From assembly GCF_000004195.4 (NCBI RefSeq), contig NC_030685.2, positions 53,892,016 through 53,956,015 on the forward strand: a stretch of 64,000 nt of DNA. The letters are read 5' to 3'. Shown here piece after piece: positions 1 through 12,112 of this stretch. The first letter of the stretch is position 1. Each line of letters starts with the position of its first letter. The stretch is from Xenopus tropicalis. Lineage: Eukaryota; Chordata; Amphibia; Anura; Pipidae. The translations under genes were made by a program, and so were the position numbers. The notes under the pieces are model-generated. The model saw nothing but the letters and a program-made list of their open reading frames with translations, was not told where the DNA came from and did no database searches.

Positions 1-392
1 ACCCCATCTATATGCTGGATCAATCTAGCAGTTGCTACTTGGTCTAATTTCTTATTTTTCTGTATTTTTCTCGTCTACCTCCGACATTCCCCGGTTGGGA
101 ATGTGGAGAATTTCCACAGACAGTTAAGGAACCACGCTCCTTGATTGACAAGTTATGCTTGGGATAAAGTATCTTCAAGGTTGGGGAAGGATACCGGGTG
201 GGGGGATTGTTGGGGTTGTTACTTATGCTTTTCTTTTCTCTCTGTTTCCTTCTTTCCCTTTAGAGCTGGGCGGAATTAGAGCAAATTGTATGCTATGGCT
301 GGGAAGCTGGGAGGGCACCTCTGAGCCTGAAGCACACCTACCAACCCAAAATGTGCAGCGGCTCCCGGGTGGCCTCTCAACAAGACTAATGC

Positions 393-3300
393 ATGATATG
401 GTATTTTGGATATGCAATGTCACAAATAGGTTTTACGGTAGTATCCTGGAACACTAGAGGGTTGAACGATAAAGTCAAAAGGTCCATAGTATTGAACATA
501 CTTAGAAAATCGGGTGCCGATATAATAATGCTGCAGGAAACACACTTGATAGGCCAGCGAATTAGAGCACTAAAGAGACACTGGGTACCAATAATGTACC
601 ACGCAGAATACTCATCATACTCAAGAGGCGTGGCAGTATTGATACGCAGATCTCTGGGCTTTTGCTTGGAACAATTAATCACAGACCCAGGGGGTAGATA
701 CCTGTTGGTTAAGGGGCAAGTAGAGGGGAGGCCATATCTATTTGTAAACGTATACCTACCCCCCCCAGCAGACATACTTATCCTACATGAGATTACTCAG
801 AAGGTAGCTCAATTTGGACACATACCCACACTCTGGGCAGGAGACTTTAACATGGTAATGGACCCACACACTGATCGCCTACGACCCCACGTAGGAGACA
901 CCCTGGCACTAGCTCAATGGGCCTCTGCCCTGAGCCTGACAGACACCTGGCGCTGGCGTAACCCAGATGCCAGGCAGTACTCCTGCTATACTAGAGCCTC
1001 AGCTGCCCTCTCACGGATAGATTTGGTACTGGTAACCCCAGACTTATTGCAGGGCCTGACATCCTGTAAATTTCTCCCCCGAGTCTGCTCAGACCACACA
1101 CCACTGCTGGCGGCCTTTCAATGGGATAGAGATACTCGATCTTTGAGATGGAGATTATCCCCCAAGTGGATACAGCACAAGTATATAGCAGAAAAACACC
1201 CCCCACTACTAGCTCAGTACTGGGACGCAAACGATGGTTCAGCCCAACCTAATATTGTCTGGGATGCGGGAAAGGCATACTCTAGAGGCATGTATATATC
1301 GTTAATTAAACAGGCCAGACAGAAATGTGAGGAGTCCCTGACGAATGCACAGGATAAGTTGACACAGGCAGAGGCCGCAATAGCAGAGGATGACACTGAT
1401 CAAAATGCACATAGACTTAGTGAATGCCAGAGAGATGTAAACTTACTTTATACGGAAAAATACAAGCAAACAGAATTGTACAGGGCAGCCCACTGGTACG
1501 ATAAGGGAGATAAAAACAGCAAGTTACTAGCCATGTTAGCCAGAGGCGAAACCCCATACTGGACCATTAGGGAACTATTACTGGAAGATGGGGCCAAGAC
1601 CACCCTTAGGACGGAAATGGTAGACCGATTTGCCCGCTACTACCAAACGTTATACGACTTCCAACCAGACCAAACAAACACTGGACTAGCCGCCCTTTTA
1701 AACACTATAGACATCCCAACCCTTGCAGAACCAAGTGCCACTGAATTAGACAGGGACATTTCACCGGAAGAGGTCACGGAGGCTATAAATAGCCTACCCG
1801 GAGGGAAAGCCCCTGGGCCAGATGGACTTCCCCCTGAATGGTACAAGCAGCACCTAGAATTTATTGCACCAAAACTATGCTCTTTATATAATGGGGTTAC
1901 ACCGAACTCCCTGCTCCCAGACTCCTGCTATGAGGCACACATCACATTGATCCCAAAGGAAGGTAAACCCCCTTATAAATGTTAATCATATAGACCAATA
2001 TCTCTGCTCAATTGTGATGTGAAAATTTTTGCAAAAATATTAGCGCTACGGTTACGGGGAGTAATAAGAGACTTGGTACATCCAGACCAGACAGGATTTA
2101 TGCCCGCTAGAGCAACCGATATAAACATAAGACGTCTTTTCAATAATCTCTGTATACGTCACCGAAACTCGGGTACCAGAGTAGTAGTAGCCCTGGATAC
2201 AGAAAAAGCTTTTGACACTGTATACTGGCCGTACCTGTGGGAGGTCCTCCAACGGTTCGGCCTAGGGCCCAGATTTGTGGGCTGGATTAGGGCGCTTTAT
2301 GCTCGCCCCCAAGCCAAAGTCATGGTAGCAGGTATGCTCTCGACTGTTATATATCTAAAAAGGGGCACCAGGCAGGGCTGTCCACTGTCACCACTGCTCT
2401 TCTCCTTAGCGATTGAGCCGCTAGCAATTCAAATACGCAAAAGCAAAGAAATAGTAGGGCTCCAGTTGGGAGACCTGGAGGAGAAAGTGTCCTTATATGC
2501 AGACGATATGCTGCTATACTTAGCAGATCCTAAAAACTCTCTTCAGGCGCTAATCCAAGTACTAACTAACTTTGGTAAATACTCCGGTCTAAAGGTGAAT
2601 TATGACAAGTCCCTTGTTTTCCCCATAGATAATCTCCCACAAAATATATTAGGTACAATTACGCAGCTGAACACTGTATCAGAATTCAGATATTTGGGCA
2701 TACAAATCCATAAGGAACTAAAACGGTATGAACAGCTGAATATTTCCCCTGTTCTAGCTCGACTAAGGGAAAAAACACTAGTGTGGCAAAACCTTCCACT
2801 CTCAGTCCCAGGGAAAATTAATTTGCTAAAAATGGTCTTCCTGCCAAAATTCTTATATGTGTTCCATAACGCACCCGTAGCGCCTCCCAAAACCTTCTTT
2901 AAGGCACTTGACTCAGTGATAAGAGGTTTTATATGGTCAGGAGAAAGACCCAGAATGTCGTTTCAGACGCTGCAAGCGCCATTGACAGGTGGGGGGTTGG
3001 CCCTGCCCAACTTTGAAAAATACTTTCTTGCCAGCCAGCTGGTGTATGTGCATTGGTGGACTGTCCCGAGGCTAGATAACCGAGCATTAGTATTAGAGGC
3101 TGCCATCGTAGGATCCTTAGAGGCGTTAGCTAAACTACCCTACAGGGGCATTTCTCCATACTATCAAACAACACTTCCCATTAATACTGTGGTAGAGTCC
3201 TTTCAGAAAGCACTCAAAGTAGCTCAAAATAAACAACCTGTCTGGTCCAAATGGACACCTATATGGGGCAACAAATACCTTTTACACTTCCAAACTGTGC

Positions 3301-4160
3301 CTGAAATAGCTAGGTGGGCAGCCGCGGGAATAAAAACACTAGGAGACATCACCGTGGGTGGGGAATGTAAACAATTTAATGCACTTCGAGCTGAATTTCA
3401 GCTACCAACAAACATGTTATTTCAATACCTGCAACTAAAGCATGCTTTCCAGTCACAATTCCCTACAAGGCCGCTAACAATTACTGAAACTACATTGGAG
3501 AGGTATCTCCGTAGGCCAGATCTGGCTAAAGCATTGACATACATGTATATAGTAATAATGCAAACAAATACCCCCCAATACCATAAGGTTAAACAACAAT
3601 GGTGTGAAAACATACCAGACCTGGAGGAAGAGACGTGGAAAGACGCTTTAGAACAGGTACCCCAAATAACCATCTCCAGTAGAGATAGATACATACAGAT
3701 CAAGTTCTTGAATAGAATGTACCTTACCCCACAAAGAGTGGCTAGAATATATCCTGGGGCCTCTGATCTATGCCCTAAATGTCCCAACGAGGTGGGGACC
3801 TTCTACCATCTCTTCTGGGAATGTCCAGTAATAAAGGGATTCTGGCGAGAGGTGCTCAGTTACGCTGAGTCAGCACTGGCACTCCCCAATATATTGTCAC
3901 CCAGTCTATGCTTATTAGGTATACTGGACACCCTACAATTGGGACCTCCAGCCAAATTGTGCTACTTACAACTGCTATACTATGCCAAAAAGGCATTGTT
4001 ACTACACTGGAAATCTACAGGACCACCCTCTCTGAACTTTTGGAAAAAGCTCATTAATGACTCCCTACCAAAACAGAAGCTAGTGTATCAAGCCCGCGGA
4101 TGCCCGGACAAATTTGAGGCCATATGGGGGACATGGCTCCTGGCAGATGCACCACCTTAG
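393..4160 (+). pseudogene. LINE ORF2: AP endonuclease plus reverse transcriptase, one in-frame stop
   Basis: One reading frame of about 1256 codons, close to the usual L1 ORF2 length, is interrupted by a single TAA at 1983-1985; both halves are in the same frame. The N-terminal half is an apurinic endonuclease: WNTRGLN near residue 20, LQETH near residue 48, GDFN near residue 150, then RIDLVL and SDHTPL. The reverse transcriptase starts at the YRPISLLN block just after the stop, followed by the DQTGFM, ALDTEKAFD, RGTRQGCPLSPLLF and YADDMLLYL motifs (the YADD catalytic pair is intact). The C-terminal region has a Cys/His cluster (CPKCPNE...YHLFWECP). It would nick target DNA and copy its own RNA by target-primed reverse transcription. 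The lone stop makes this copy inactive unless read through. The first methionine at 393 is upstream of the conserved block; 420 is an alternative start. The clade (Tx1 or L1) is inferred from motif resemblance. Confidence 0.88.
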
Positions 4161-4371
4161 CCGACCTGAAACACTCAGCAAAAAAGACACAAGGTCCCCA
4201 TCTTGGCTTTGTGTAAATGTAAACCTTGGATATAGCACCCCTCCAGCTCACTCCCCCTTTTCTTCTTCTTCTTTTTCTGACTCTTCTTATCTCTTTCTTC
4301 TTTTCTTATTTTCCTCAAAGGGAAATTTCCCTTATGTTGTTTAAAATTGAAAAATGCAAAATAAAAACTTT

Positions 4372-4393
4372 AAAAAAAAAAAAAAAAAAAAAA
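4372..4393 (+). repeat. LINE poly(A) tail
   Basis: An unbroken run of 22 A residues follows an AATAAA-containing sequence, marking the 3' end of the LINE. Confidence 0.9.
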
Positions 4394-4443
4394 GAAAGTT
4401 TAAAGTGGCAATATTTTTGATCAGATTCATTTTGTTCCATTAC

Positions 4444-4585
4444 CTTCTGATGCTCTTTCAAAGTCTTCAATGTTCTTGGAAAGGTTTTTACATCCAATTG
4501 CTTCTAAATTATATTTTAGCACCTGTAGGTCTTCAGGGCTTAATTTTCCAACCTTCTCCAGTTCCAAGAATATGTCCAGTATAGG
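4444..4585 (-). CDS. DED2b exon (gene 3)
   Basis: A 142-nt exon with acceptor ttttttatag and donor GAAG|gtaatg. It encodes the second half of DED2 (PILDIFLELEKVGKLS ... KNIEDFERASE), starting in phase 0 and ending in phase 1. The paralogous exon at 24222-24363 is also 142 nt. The usual RxDL of DED helix 6 is not recognisable here (CKNLSKNI), so this face of DED2 may be altered. Confidence 0.85.
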
Positions 4586-7500
4586 CTATAAAAAATTAAG
4601 ACTTTTAGCTTTCACAGGTTTTCATGAGAGGTAGAATTCTTAAAATCCTCTTTGACAGGTGTTTACAGGTAGCACGACCATTATTTTATATATGATATAG
4701 ATTATATTGGTGAGTTCCTCAAAAGGTGATATTTTACACCTTGTTTATCTTAAAGGAGAACTAAACCCTAAAAATGAATATGGCTAAAATGTCATATTTT
4801 ATATACTAAACTTACTGCACCAGCCTAATGTTTCAGCATCTCAAGGGCAGCAATGATCCAAAATCCTCAAGCAGAAAATGAGGTTGGCCTGTAATAAAAC
4901 CTGATGCTACAGGGATAATGAATACATTATGTTGCCAGTTGCACTAATTTCAGAGTTGCCATGTAGTAATTATCTGTATTAATTTCTAATCAGCTTTATA
5001 TTGTGACATTTATATTCTCTAAATACTGTATATTGTGTGTCGGCCCCTAAGCTCGGTAACTGACTGTAGCTCAGAGCATGTGCAGGGAATCTGCTAATGA
5101 GCTGCGGTTGCCTTGGGCTCTCGTTTAAACTGAATGTAAATGGAGGATTCCAAAATTGGAGACGTAGATTATTCATGCTTCAAGTAAGCATGATATTGAG
5201 GCTTCCGAAGAGCATAATATTATTATTACTATTATTAATAAATTAGGATAAGTAGGCTTTGACCTAAACCAATAATGAAACAGTGTCATAGACTTGCATA
5301 TCTGGAAGACTGTGACTTTATTTACACTAGCTTCCAATGTCTTATAGACAGTCCTGGTTGTGAGACTGCCTCTATGCATCAATGTACTGCTTTGCAGTTT
5401 CTCAAACCAATCTCTCCTTATTTTGGTTGAAGAAATATAGAAGCTACAGCAGGAAAATATAAAAGACTCCTTTGTCCCCATAGTGATAGCGGGAATGTTT
5501 TCTATGAAACACCAATCAAAATTAATGTCTAACTTTTGCCATGATAGTGGCTGCTCTCAGCACTTCTTCAGGGGTCCCTCGCTTACCCCAGATTTGCCTA
5601 TTTTGCATCAGAGGGGGTGCACATCGCTAGGGCAGAGAGTGCTATTGCGCTCTCTGCACTAGAGCCAAAATTCCGCTTTAAAAGTCGGAATTTCTGCTCT
5701 TTAAGTTACCGGAAGTGGCTTTTTGCTGCCCCCAGTAACTCGCTGGGCACTGCCGCCTGAGGTGAGTTTCTCAACTCGCCTCATGGCAGCAGCATCCCTG
5801 GCTGCTCTCTAGGTATTTAAATGCCATAGCCTATTTTAGCCTATTTTATATACCATAGCCTATTTATACCTAGGTATGTAAATACCATAGCCTATTTATA
5901 CCTAGGTATGTAAATACCATAGCCTATTTTGGAGGGTGAATTGATAAGAAATTCTGGACTTCTGGTATTGTTAATGACTACCAATTTATTTGTTAGTCCA
6001 GAATACCACGAAAAATTAAAAAGAAACATGAAGTAAGATGTGATGGGGTGCCATGCCCTGCAGTGCATAGTAAGGGCCAATGGGAAAGCACTTTTCTTAC
6101 AAAATGAGACAAAAACTAACTGGATTACCTGACAAAAAATGTAGGTTCCCCCAACCTGTGATGCCAGTGATGCCGGTGATGCCCTGCCCACTTACTGCCA
6201 GTTTGTGCAAATACCAACAAAGAATAAAAATAATACTGAGAAAATAGAACATTTAAGGGGGACCTGTCACCCAGACATAAAAAGCTGTAAAATAAAAGTC
6301 CTTTTCAAATTAAACATAACACCCACATTTTTCATTGACCCATTCATACCCATTATAAGGGCATTTAAGAATCCTAGGTGTAAATTATATATTGCCTGCC
6401 TTGCCTCTATGCCTTAGGTAGAGAGGTGGGGCAGACAATTATTTCACTTCACTTTCACTTTCCATTCAGCATTTCCTAGATGTCACTGCACCACTTACTT
6501 TCCTCTTCCCTCCTTAATATCTAATGGTGTAGTTACTGCATAGGCAGGGGCATTAGGTCCCCCATTCTAGCACATAAACAAGATTTTAGCAAAGCTTGCT
6601 TTAATAAAAATGTGCACAAAATGGCCTGCTTGCTGTGATTGTGTAATTTCAAGACTGAAGGAAACAAGATTTATATTATTTATATAGTTTAATCAACATT
6701 TTTATACTTGACAAACACAAAAGGGAGGACTTTGGAATTATATCTTAGGGCGACAGGTCCCCTATAATAAAATTTTACTTACAGCATTTTCTGTTTTGGC
6801 TGTGCTTAGATTCAGCAAGTATTTCAAATCATCCACTTGTTTTTTAGAAAGACCTTGTGAAATGTCATGAAGTAAAATCCTGTGTGAAAAACATTATTAG
6901 TCTATTGGAGGTCCTAAACTATAGTTAATTAACTATAGTTAGTGATAAATTACATTTTTAATACTACATGCTCCTCCACTTTCCCTTGGCCAGGGATTAG
7001 GATTTGGGTTGGGAGTTTTTTAATATATATGTCAGATTGAGCAAGGTACATGTCAGTGAAATACCAGTTAGCCTGCACCTCTAGATAGTAGCCTAACCAG
7101 AATTAATGGAGGGAACATACACTGGTCACTTATTGTGTCATTAACTGGTATGTTACTGGAAAATAATAGATACTATAATAACAGAGACTACATTTACACT
7201 TGGCATATTCTCAGGAAACACAGTATGGAGGGAATGTAAAAATACAGAGGCGCATCATATGTGACTGCTTTGCCTCTTCTGTTGGTTTTCCATCTTGATC
7301 AATCAATGGTTGTGCAGTCACATTAGAATTCTACTGGGCAATTTAGTCACTAAGTTGTTTGTACATGACCCAACAATTATGCTGGTGTGTGGCATTTGTG
7401 ACATTTATTTATTATATATAAATATATATAACCAAAATAGAAAATATACTGTATAGGGAATAATGTACCACTATTGTAAAATCTAAGGATATTATAAGTC

Positions 7501-8810
7501 ACAGAGTAGTCCCATGACCATTTTAGAACACAAGGTTGAAGCCCAATTGTTTTTATACAGGCAGTGCTGCATCAGGGGTCCTAGCCACCTGAGGCAGGCA
7601 AGTTAATGCCATCCCCCTTGCCCCCCCATGCTTACCTGCTTACCTGTGCGCATCACTAGTGCAGAGAGCACCCTCTGCACTAGATGAGCCGAAATTCTGC
7701 TTTAAAAATCGGAAGTTACCAGGAGCGGATTTTTTCTGCCCCCGGTAACTTGCTAGGCACTGCCGCCTGAGGCGTTTCTCAACAGGTCATAGAACTCCAA
7801 AGTGACTTCTAATATCCTTATACTTTACAACAGGAGGTACATTATTTATTATAGTGAACAACTTTTAGTGAATCATGTGACACAAATTATATCACTGAGC
7901 ACCAGTTGTAATGTAATGTAGTGTATAGCTACACTCAGTTTCTAAAGATATCATTTATATTAAAAAATCACAGATGAGTTCCATGATCATACAAAGGCAC
8001 AGGACCAGAGGCTGAGTGCTTTTATACAGGTCATGCAACTCCAAACTAAATTATAATGTCATCATAATTTGCAATAAGGGGTACATTAGTTTTTACAACA
8101 CAATTTTCAGTGAGATGATACAAATTATATCACTAAGAACCAATTATAATTGATGACATCACCAAGCACCACTTATATGAAAATATTAATATATTTAAAA
8201 TGTATATTTTAAATACATAATATATTACATGATATTCATGGCTCTTTGGTATTATGTATTATTATTTGGGACCACAAGTTTTTCTTTGCTTGCCAAATTT
8301 TTTGCCAATTTTAATGAAAAGAATTGCCAATGACGAAATGGGGAATTTCACAGTGAATCCATACCCGCCGAAAAATTTTGCTCATCACTACTCATATTTT
8401 ACAACTAGAGATAATCTTTTTCTTATCATACACAAGTGAGTCATGGCTCTTGGGTATTATAAAGCAATATGCTATAGTCACTTGCCTGTATGGAGAAATT
8501 TGTGCAGATATTTCAATAAGCTGCTTCATATCTTCTGTTCTAACTCCTAATTTTTCTCTGAGTAGGTCGTTTCTACCAATTCTGTAGAGTAACTCTTTCA
8601 AGAAGGACAAGTTGTCACCACTTATACAATCTTTCCTTTGAAGATATGAGAATAAGGTCTTTGCATCTGTGATATTCTCTTTCTCTTGGGCAGTAATGCG
8701 CTTCTCACAAAGGAAAATCATTTCAAGGGTTTCAGTTTTGTCTAGATCCTCGCTTATATCATACAGCAGTTTATGCACGTCTGATGGATTCATGGTAACC
8801 ACTGTAGAAC
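4444..8810 (-). CDS. Tandem-DED gene (caspase-8/-18-like), 5' three coding exons; 3' part off-window
   Basis: Three exons on the minus strand (8810-8486, 6879-6783, 4585-4444) join in phase to give two tandem death effector domains. DED1 has the motif block NLSFLKELLYRIGRNDLL (RxDL present). DED2 has LLHDISQGLSKKQ and then LDIFLELEKVGKLS. Such domains recruit initiator caspases or c-FLIP to FADD. The last visible exon ends in phase 1 with a good donor, so the gene continues to the left, past the LINE and out of the window; I cannot see whether it has a caspase domain. Its exon lengths and phases copy those of the gene at 24222-26792. By order in the cluster, downstream of the caspase-10-like gene, it may be caspase-8 or caspase-18; I leave the symbol blank. 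Confidence 0.8.
5816..5935. repeat. Tandem repeat, period about 32 bp
   Basis: The unit begins taccatagcctattt and recurs at 5851, 5883 and 5915, with degenerate partial units before. Confidence 0.8.
6253..6767. mobile_element. TTAA-type MITE with GGGGGACCTGTCACC-like ends
   Basis: The left end is TTAA followed by gggggacctgtcaccc. The right end is its approximate inverse (gggcgacaggtcccctataa). An inverted fragment of the same family ends at TTAA 41019-41022. A Kolobok- or piggyBac-derived non-autonomous element fits the TTAA target. Confidence 0.7.
6783..6879 (-). CDS. DED2a exon (gene 3)
   Basis: A 97-nt exon with acceptor tcacacag and donor GCT|gtaagt. It completes the AG|G arginine codon of the preceding exon and adds 32 codons (start ILLHDISQGL, end AKTENA), ending in phase 0. 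The same length and phase occur in the caspase-10-like gene at 58864-58960. Confidence 0.85.
6880..8485 (-). other. Intron of gene 3, no coding signal
   Basis: AT-rich intronic DNA with a dispersed repeat near 7560-7790. No exon, RNA gene or clear regulatory site was seen. Confidence 0.6.
8486..8810 (-). CDS. DED1 exon with start codon (gene 3)
   Basis: The coding part runs from ATG at 8793 (context GTTACCATGA, A at -3) to 8486. It gives 102 codons plus two bases and covers the whole first death effector domain, with FLCEKRITAQEKENI in helix 2-3 and the RxDL-type RNDL. The exon appears to start at 8810 after a tgttacag acceptor, leaving 17 nt of upstream sequence that is also open in frame. 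The donor at 8485-8484 is GC, not GT: the junction reads CAG|GCAAGT. The aligned exon of the neighbouring paralogue uses CAG|GTGAGC at the same codon (TAC AG|). Confidence 0.85.
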
Positions 8811-9117
8811 CTGTAACACAAAATTAAAATACTTAGAAGTGCACCAAAAAAAACCCTAATCAACATGTGCTACTTACCCAGTTAGTATTTAGTATTTATT
8901 CAGTCATTTAGTCAGCCTATTCACTTGCTGTCAAAAACAAAAAGGAGGGGAGCACTCACCAGGATAGCCTGCTATAAAAGACTTTTCCGTGCTGCCACGC
9001 TTTCCAAAAAGTTTCCAAAAAGAATTTATAAAGAAGAGGAGCACAGGATAGCTTATTGATAAAAGCATAAATTTATTTCCATCAGTTAAAAACAGATCGG
9101 AGCATCCTCACCCCTTG

Positions 9118-9159
9118 GCTTGACGCGTTTCGTGGCTAAAACACCACTTCCTCAGAAGC
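9118..9159 (-). ncRNA. Hammerhead ribozyme motif in a Penelope-like 3' terminal remnant
   Basis: On the minus strand the order is stem I GCTT (9159-9156), core CTGAGGA (9155-9149), stem II GTGG/CCAC, core GAAAC (9131-9127), a very short stem III with palindromic ACGCGT, cleavage triplet GTC (9124-9122), then stem I partner AAGC (9121-9118). All conserved core bases of the CUGANGA...GAAA...NUH hammerhead are present. AATAAA-like sequence follows downstream, as in retroelement 3' ends. Hammerheads of this minimal stem-III type are known in Penelope-like elements. Catalysis is not shown. Confidence 0.7.
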
Positions 9160-10344
9160 TGTCAGCCAACATTTAATTGCACACATGTCTCTTGTTCACT
9201 ATTGCTCTTAAAGATTATTAATGCTGGCTGAATGCGTGTAAGTAAAACGTGTCAGGGCAGGACACCGGCGGCCAGGGGAGCGGGAACAGGGATCAGGTCT
9301 GGGCCACCGGGGCCCACTGGGTTTTTTCCCAGTATTCTGGCAGCCCAGTCTGACCCTGCCGCCTGTTGGGCAGACCATGACCAAGTTAACGCCATTGACC
9401 AGAACCAGTTCGGTGGGAGCCATGCCATGTTATCAGCTCGAATATTATGTTGCCACTTTTTGGGTGCTGCCAGGGCAGGCTCCTCAAAGAGAGTATTGGG
9501 TGGTTTCCAGGGTTCAAAGCACATTAACTTTGAGGCACACAAGCGTTGGGGCACCCAAGTTGGGTGTACCGTGAGGTCGAGCACCACCTGGACAGGTGGA
9601 TCCAACTGGACATTCTGAAATTAGATGCCAATAGCTTAACCCAGCCAGACCGGGAAGTGAACCATGTTCACAAGTTCATAAACAAAGAATTTCATTCCAG
9701 ACTGGTGGCAAGGCAGTACTGTGATGCATACATATGTCAAAAGTAAATAAGGATGTGCCCACAGAGGATAGTGGTATACAAGAGAAGCCACAAGTATTAC
9801 GTGACAACATTTTTAATGGATCTTGTTGCATTCTCTTGTTGATCTGCAAACTGAAGTCCTGCCTTTGTTTACCCTAATGGCACTATATTCATGATTGTTG
9901 AAAACATTTTTGGCATGACCGGACTGTCAAGCGGGTAGGTGGGGAGTGAGGTCCCAGCTGGGTGACATGGAGGAAGGCTAGTCAGAGTGAAAAGGATATG
10001 AGTGATCTATCTGCAGTTGGGAAATCTAATTGCATTATTGTGTAAGCCTGTATGTGTTGCCATGTGAAACTGGATGCCGATATGTACATTACCGTTGGAT
10101 GTATGTGACCGGCTAGAAAAATGTTCTGTTAGCAGCATCCATATGTGTGGCCATTCATCTACTTGTGCTACAGTCTAACCAATAATTCATACACAGACAG
10201 TATTACAGCTGCAATAATTTTATTCAATTACTTTTTTTGCTGTCTGGTGAGTGCTGCAACCAAGCTTGATATCATTTTTAAATGCTTTTTCTTTACTGAT
10301 TTGGGCTATAATGATACAGTGATAGTTAATTTTCTACAATATCC

Positions 10345-10607
10345 AGGGTCAGACTGGAAAAAACCTGGTGGGCCCCAGCTCTAGTGGGCACAGACCCAAT
10401 CCCTGCCAGTGCTCCTGGGCTGCCGGTGTCCCTCCCCTGATGTGCTGAAAGTAAGTTTAACTTCAGCTTTGAGTGGGTGGCGGACGCCCCTGCGGAGGCT
10501 TAGGTGGCCCTGTGGGGGGTGGGGGGACACGGCGGGAGCACCTTGGGGGATGAGAGGGTCCCTGGGGCAGCAGCCCTGTTGGTCCCTGCACCCCCCAGTC
10601 TGACCCT
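10345..10607. mobile_element. hAT-like non-autonomous element
   Basis: The ends are inverted: cagggtcagactgg at the left and ccagtctgaccct at the right, with a GC-rich centre. A partial inverted relative lies at about 9245-9357. Confidence 0.6.
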
Positions 10608-12112
10608 AACTACATCCTTGGTGTATGTCACACTCTGATGTCACAACTCAACTAAATTTAGTGTTAGAAGCAAATATGAATGGCTACAGTACTATTAGCC
10701 TGACTATACCAATTATCTAAAACATTTATACAGTTATTTTACTATTTTTATTCAATTATAATTATAATTTCTGCCCTGTTTAGTGTGTAAATGAAATAGT
10801 GTATTCCTAAACACTACTGAGTACAGTAGTAAATGGGTTCTGTGCCGATTTGTACTCTTTGCACCTCTGTATAGTTGTGTACACTCTGATTATTAGCCTG
10901 CAAGTGTGCTTTCTTTTGCACTCTTGCTTCTTAGGGAACCATGGAGCTACCCTGGACACGGTGGTAATCCCAGTAAGGGAAACACTGTGCACCAGAAATA
11001 AAATAATTCCCACTGCAACAATTCATTTTTAGGGACAAGTACAAATCAGCAAGCAGCTGCAAAGATATTAAAACATTTTGGGGGGGAGGGAATTGTAATT
11101 TGTACAATGCGCTGTTTTTGTAAATGCCCCTTCTAGGGTCCAGTGCAGCCCTAGTATTAACATGTTTGCTGTACCAAATGGGGGTTTTATTAGGTGACCC
11201 TGAAGCCCATTTGCACCCCTTGGTAATCCCATTCAAGGCAAGGTTTTCACCTTGCTCCATGGCAAGAAAGCCTGGTGCAAATTCACATGTCTAACAAAAC
11301 TGGAGGAAATGCCACTTTAGACTGTTAAAATAAGTCACGTGTGTATCAGTTAAACAATAGAACATAATGGCTTTTGTAGGAGGAAAAAATGTTTTATAAG
11401 ATAAATATAGAAATCTGCTCAAGTCATAAAGAGAAATCCTAGATGAAAAAACAGCTAAAGGAAAAATGAAAGCACAGGGCCATTTAATTAATAACAGCAA
11501 GAAAATATAAGAAATGTAATGATATTTGTGCAGTTTGTTTCATTGGGACATACCTGGGGTAGTTCAGGGCCAAGAAAGTTTCTTGTACATGTTTAGTCTA
11601 TGCAGCAGCCCAAGGCTAGAGATTCAGGTCCAAGTAACTCCAAGTATTAGCATAGATTTCCCAGTCTCAGTTCCTGGATTACTGGTTATGTTATTTGGGG
11701 TGCTATCGAAATAATGTCTACATGTGTTGTACACTTGTTTTGCCTGCTGTTCCTTTCACAACTTTCACCTGCCCTTGCAGCACTTGCAGAGTGTTATTTA
11801 GCAGTGGGGGCTTCCAATGGGAAACACACCACAGGGCTAGTTAATTCTCTTTCCTGGGTTCTGGATAAACTTTATTGTTGGGCAATTCTTCCAAACCAGA
11901 AGCCTTCAACTTTTGGAGGACCATAACTACCAGAACCCACTGCCAGCTAAAGGCTTATGCCTGCCCTGTCATTTTGCAGCATAATACAGCAGTCTCTGTC
12001 TTTCTCCCATTCCAGTGTCATTATTGTTCCTGCATTATAAAAGTCAACTCAGAATACAATAATACATACCACTTTCCTCTGTATTGTTCAGCCTGATGAA
12101 AATACAATACTT

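Larger units (their letters stand above)
1..4393 (+). mobile_element. L1/Tx1-like non-LTR retrotransposon (LINE), 3' end intact
   Basis: The 3' end is clear: a coding region for endonuclease and reverse transcriptase is followed by a short T-rich 3' UTR, an AATAAA-containing sequence and an A22 tail at 4372-4393. The 5' end is not visible. Bases 1-392 hold no convincing ORF1, so that stretch is either inter-ORF/5' sequence of the element or the element starts further left. It lies in sense on the plus strand, antisense to the minus-strand DED gene. Its tail ends 50 bp from the splice donor of the DED2b exon at 4444-4585, so it sits in that gene's intron. The target-site duplication cannot be tested because the left flank is outside the window. 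Confidence 0.9.
4586..6782 (-). other. Intron of gene 3 with repeats, no coding signal
   Basis: I see no exon here. It holds a TTAA-type MITE start near 4750, a dispersed repeat near 5526-5815 (relatives near 7560-7790 and, inverted, 29625-29830), a 32-bp tandem repeat at 5816-5935 and a TTAA MITE at 6253-6767. Confidence 0.7.

Noticed and set aside
9232..9618. Overlapping frames of 117-128 codons on both strands
   Set aside because: Built from GC-rich hAT-like repeat sequence; no conserved motif.
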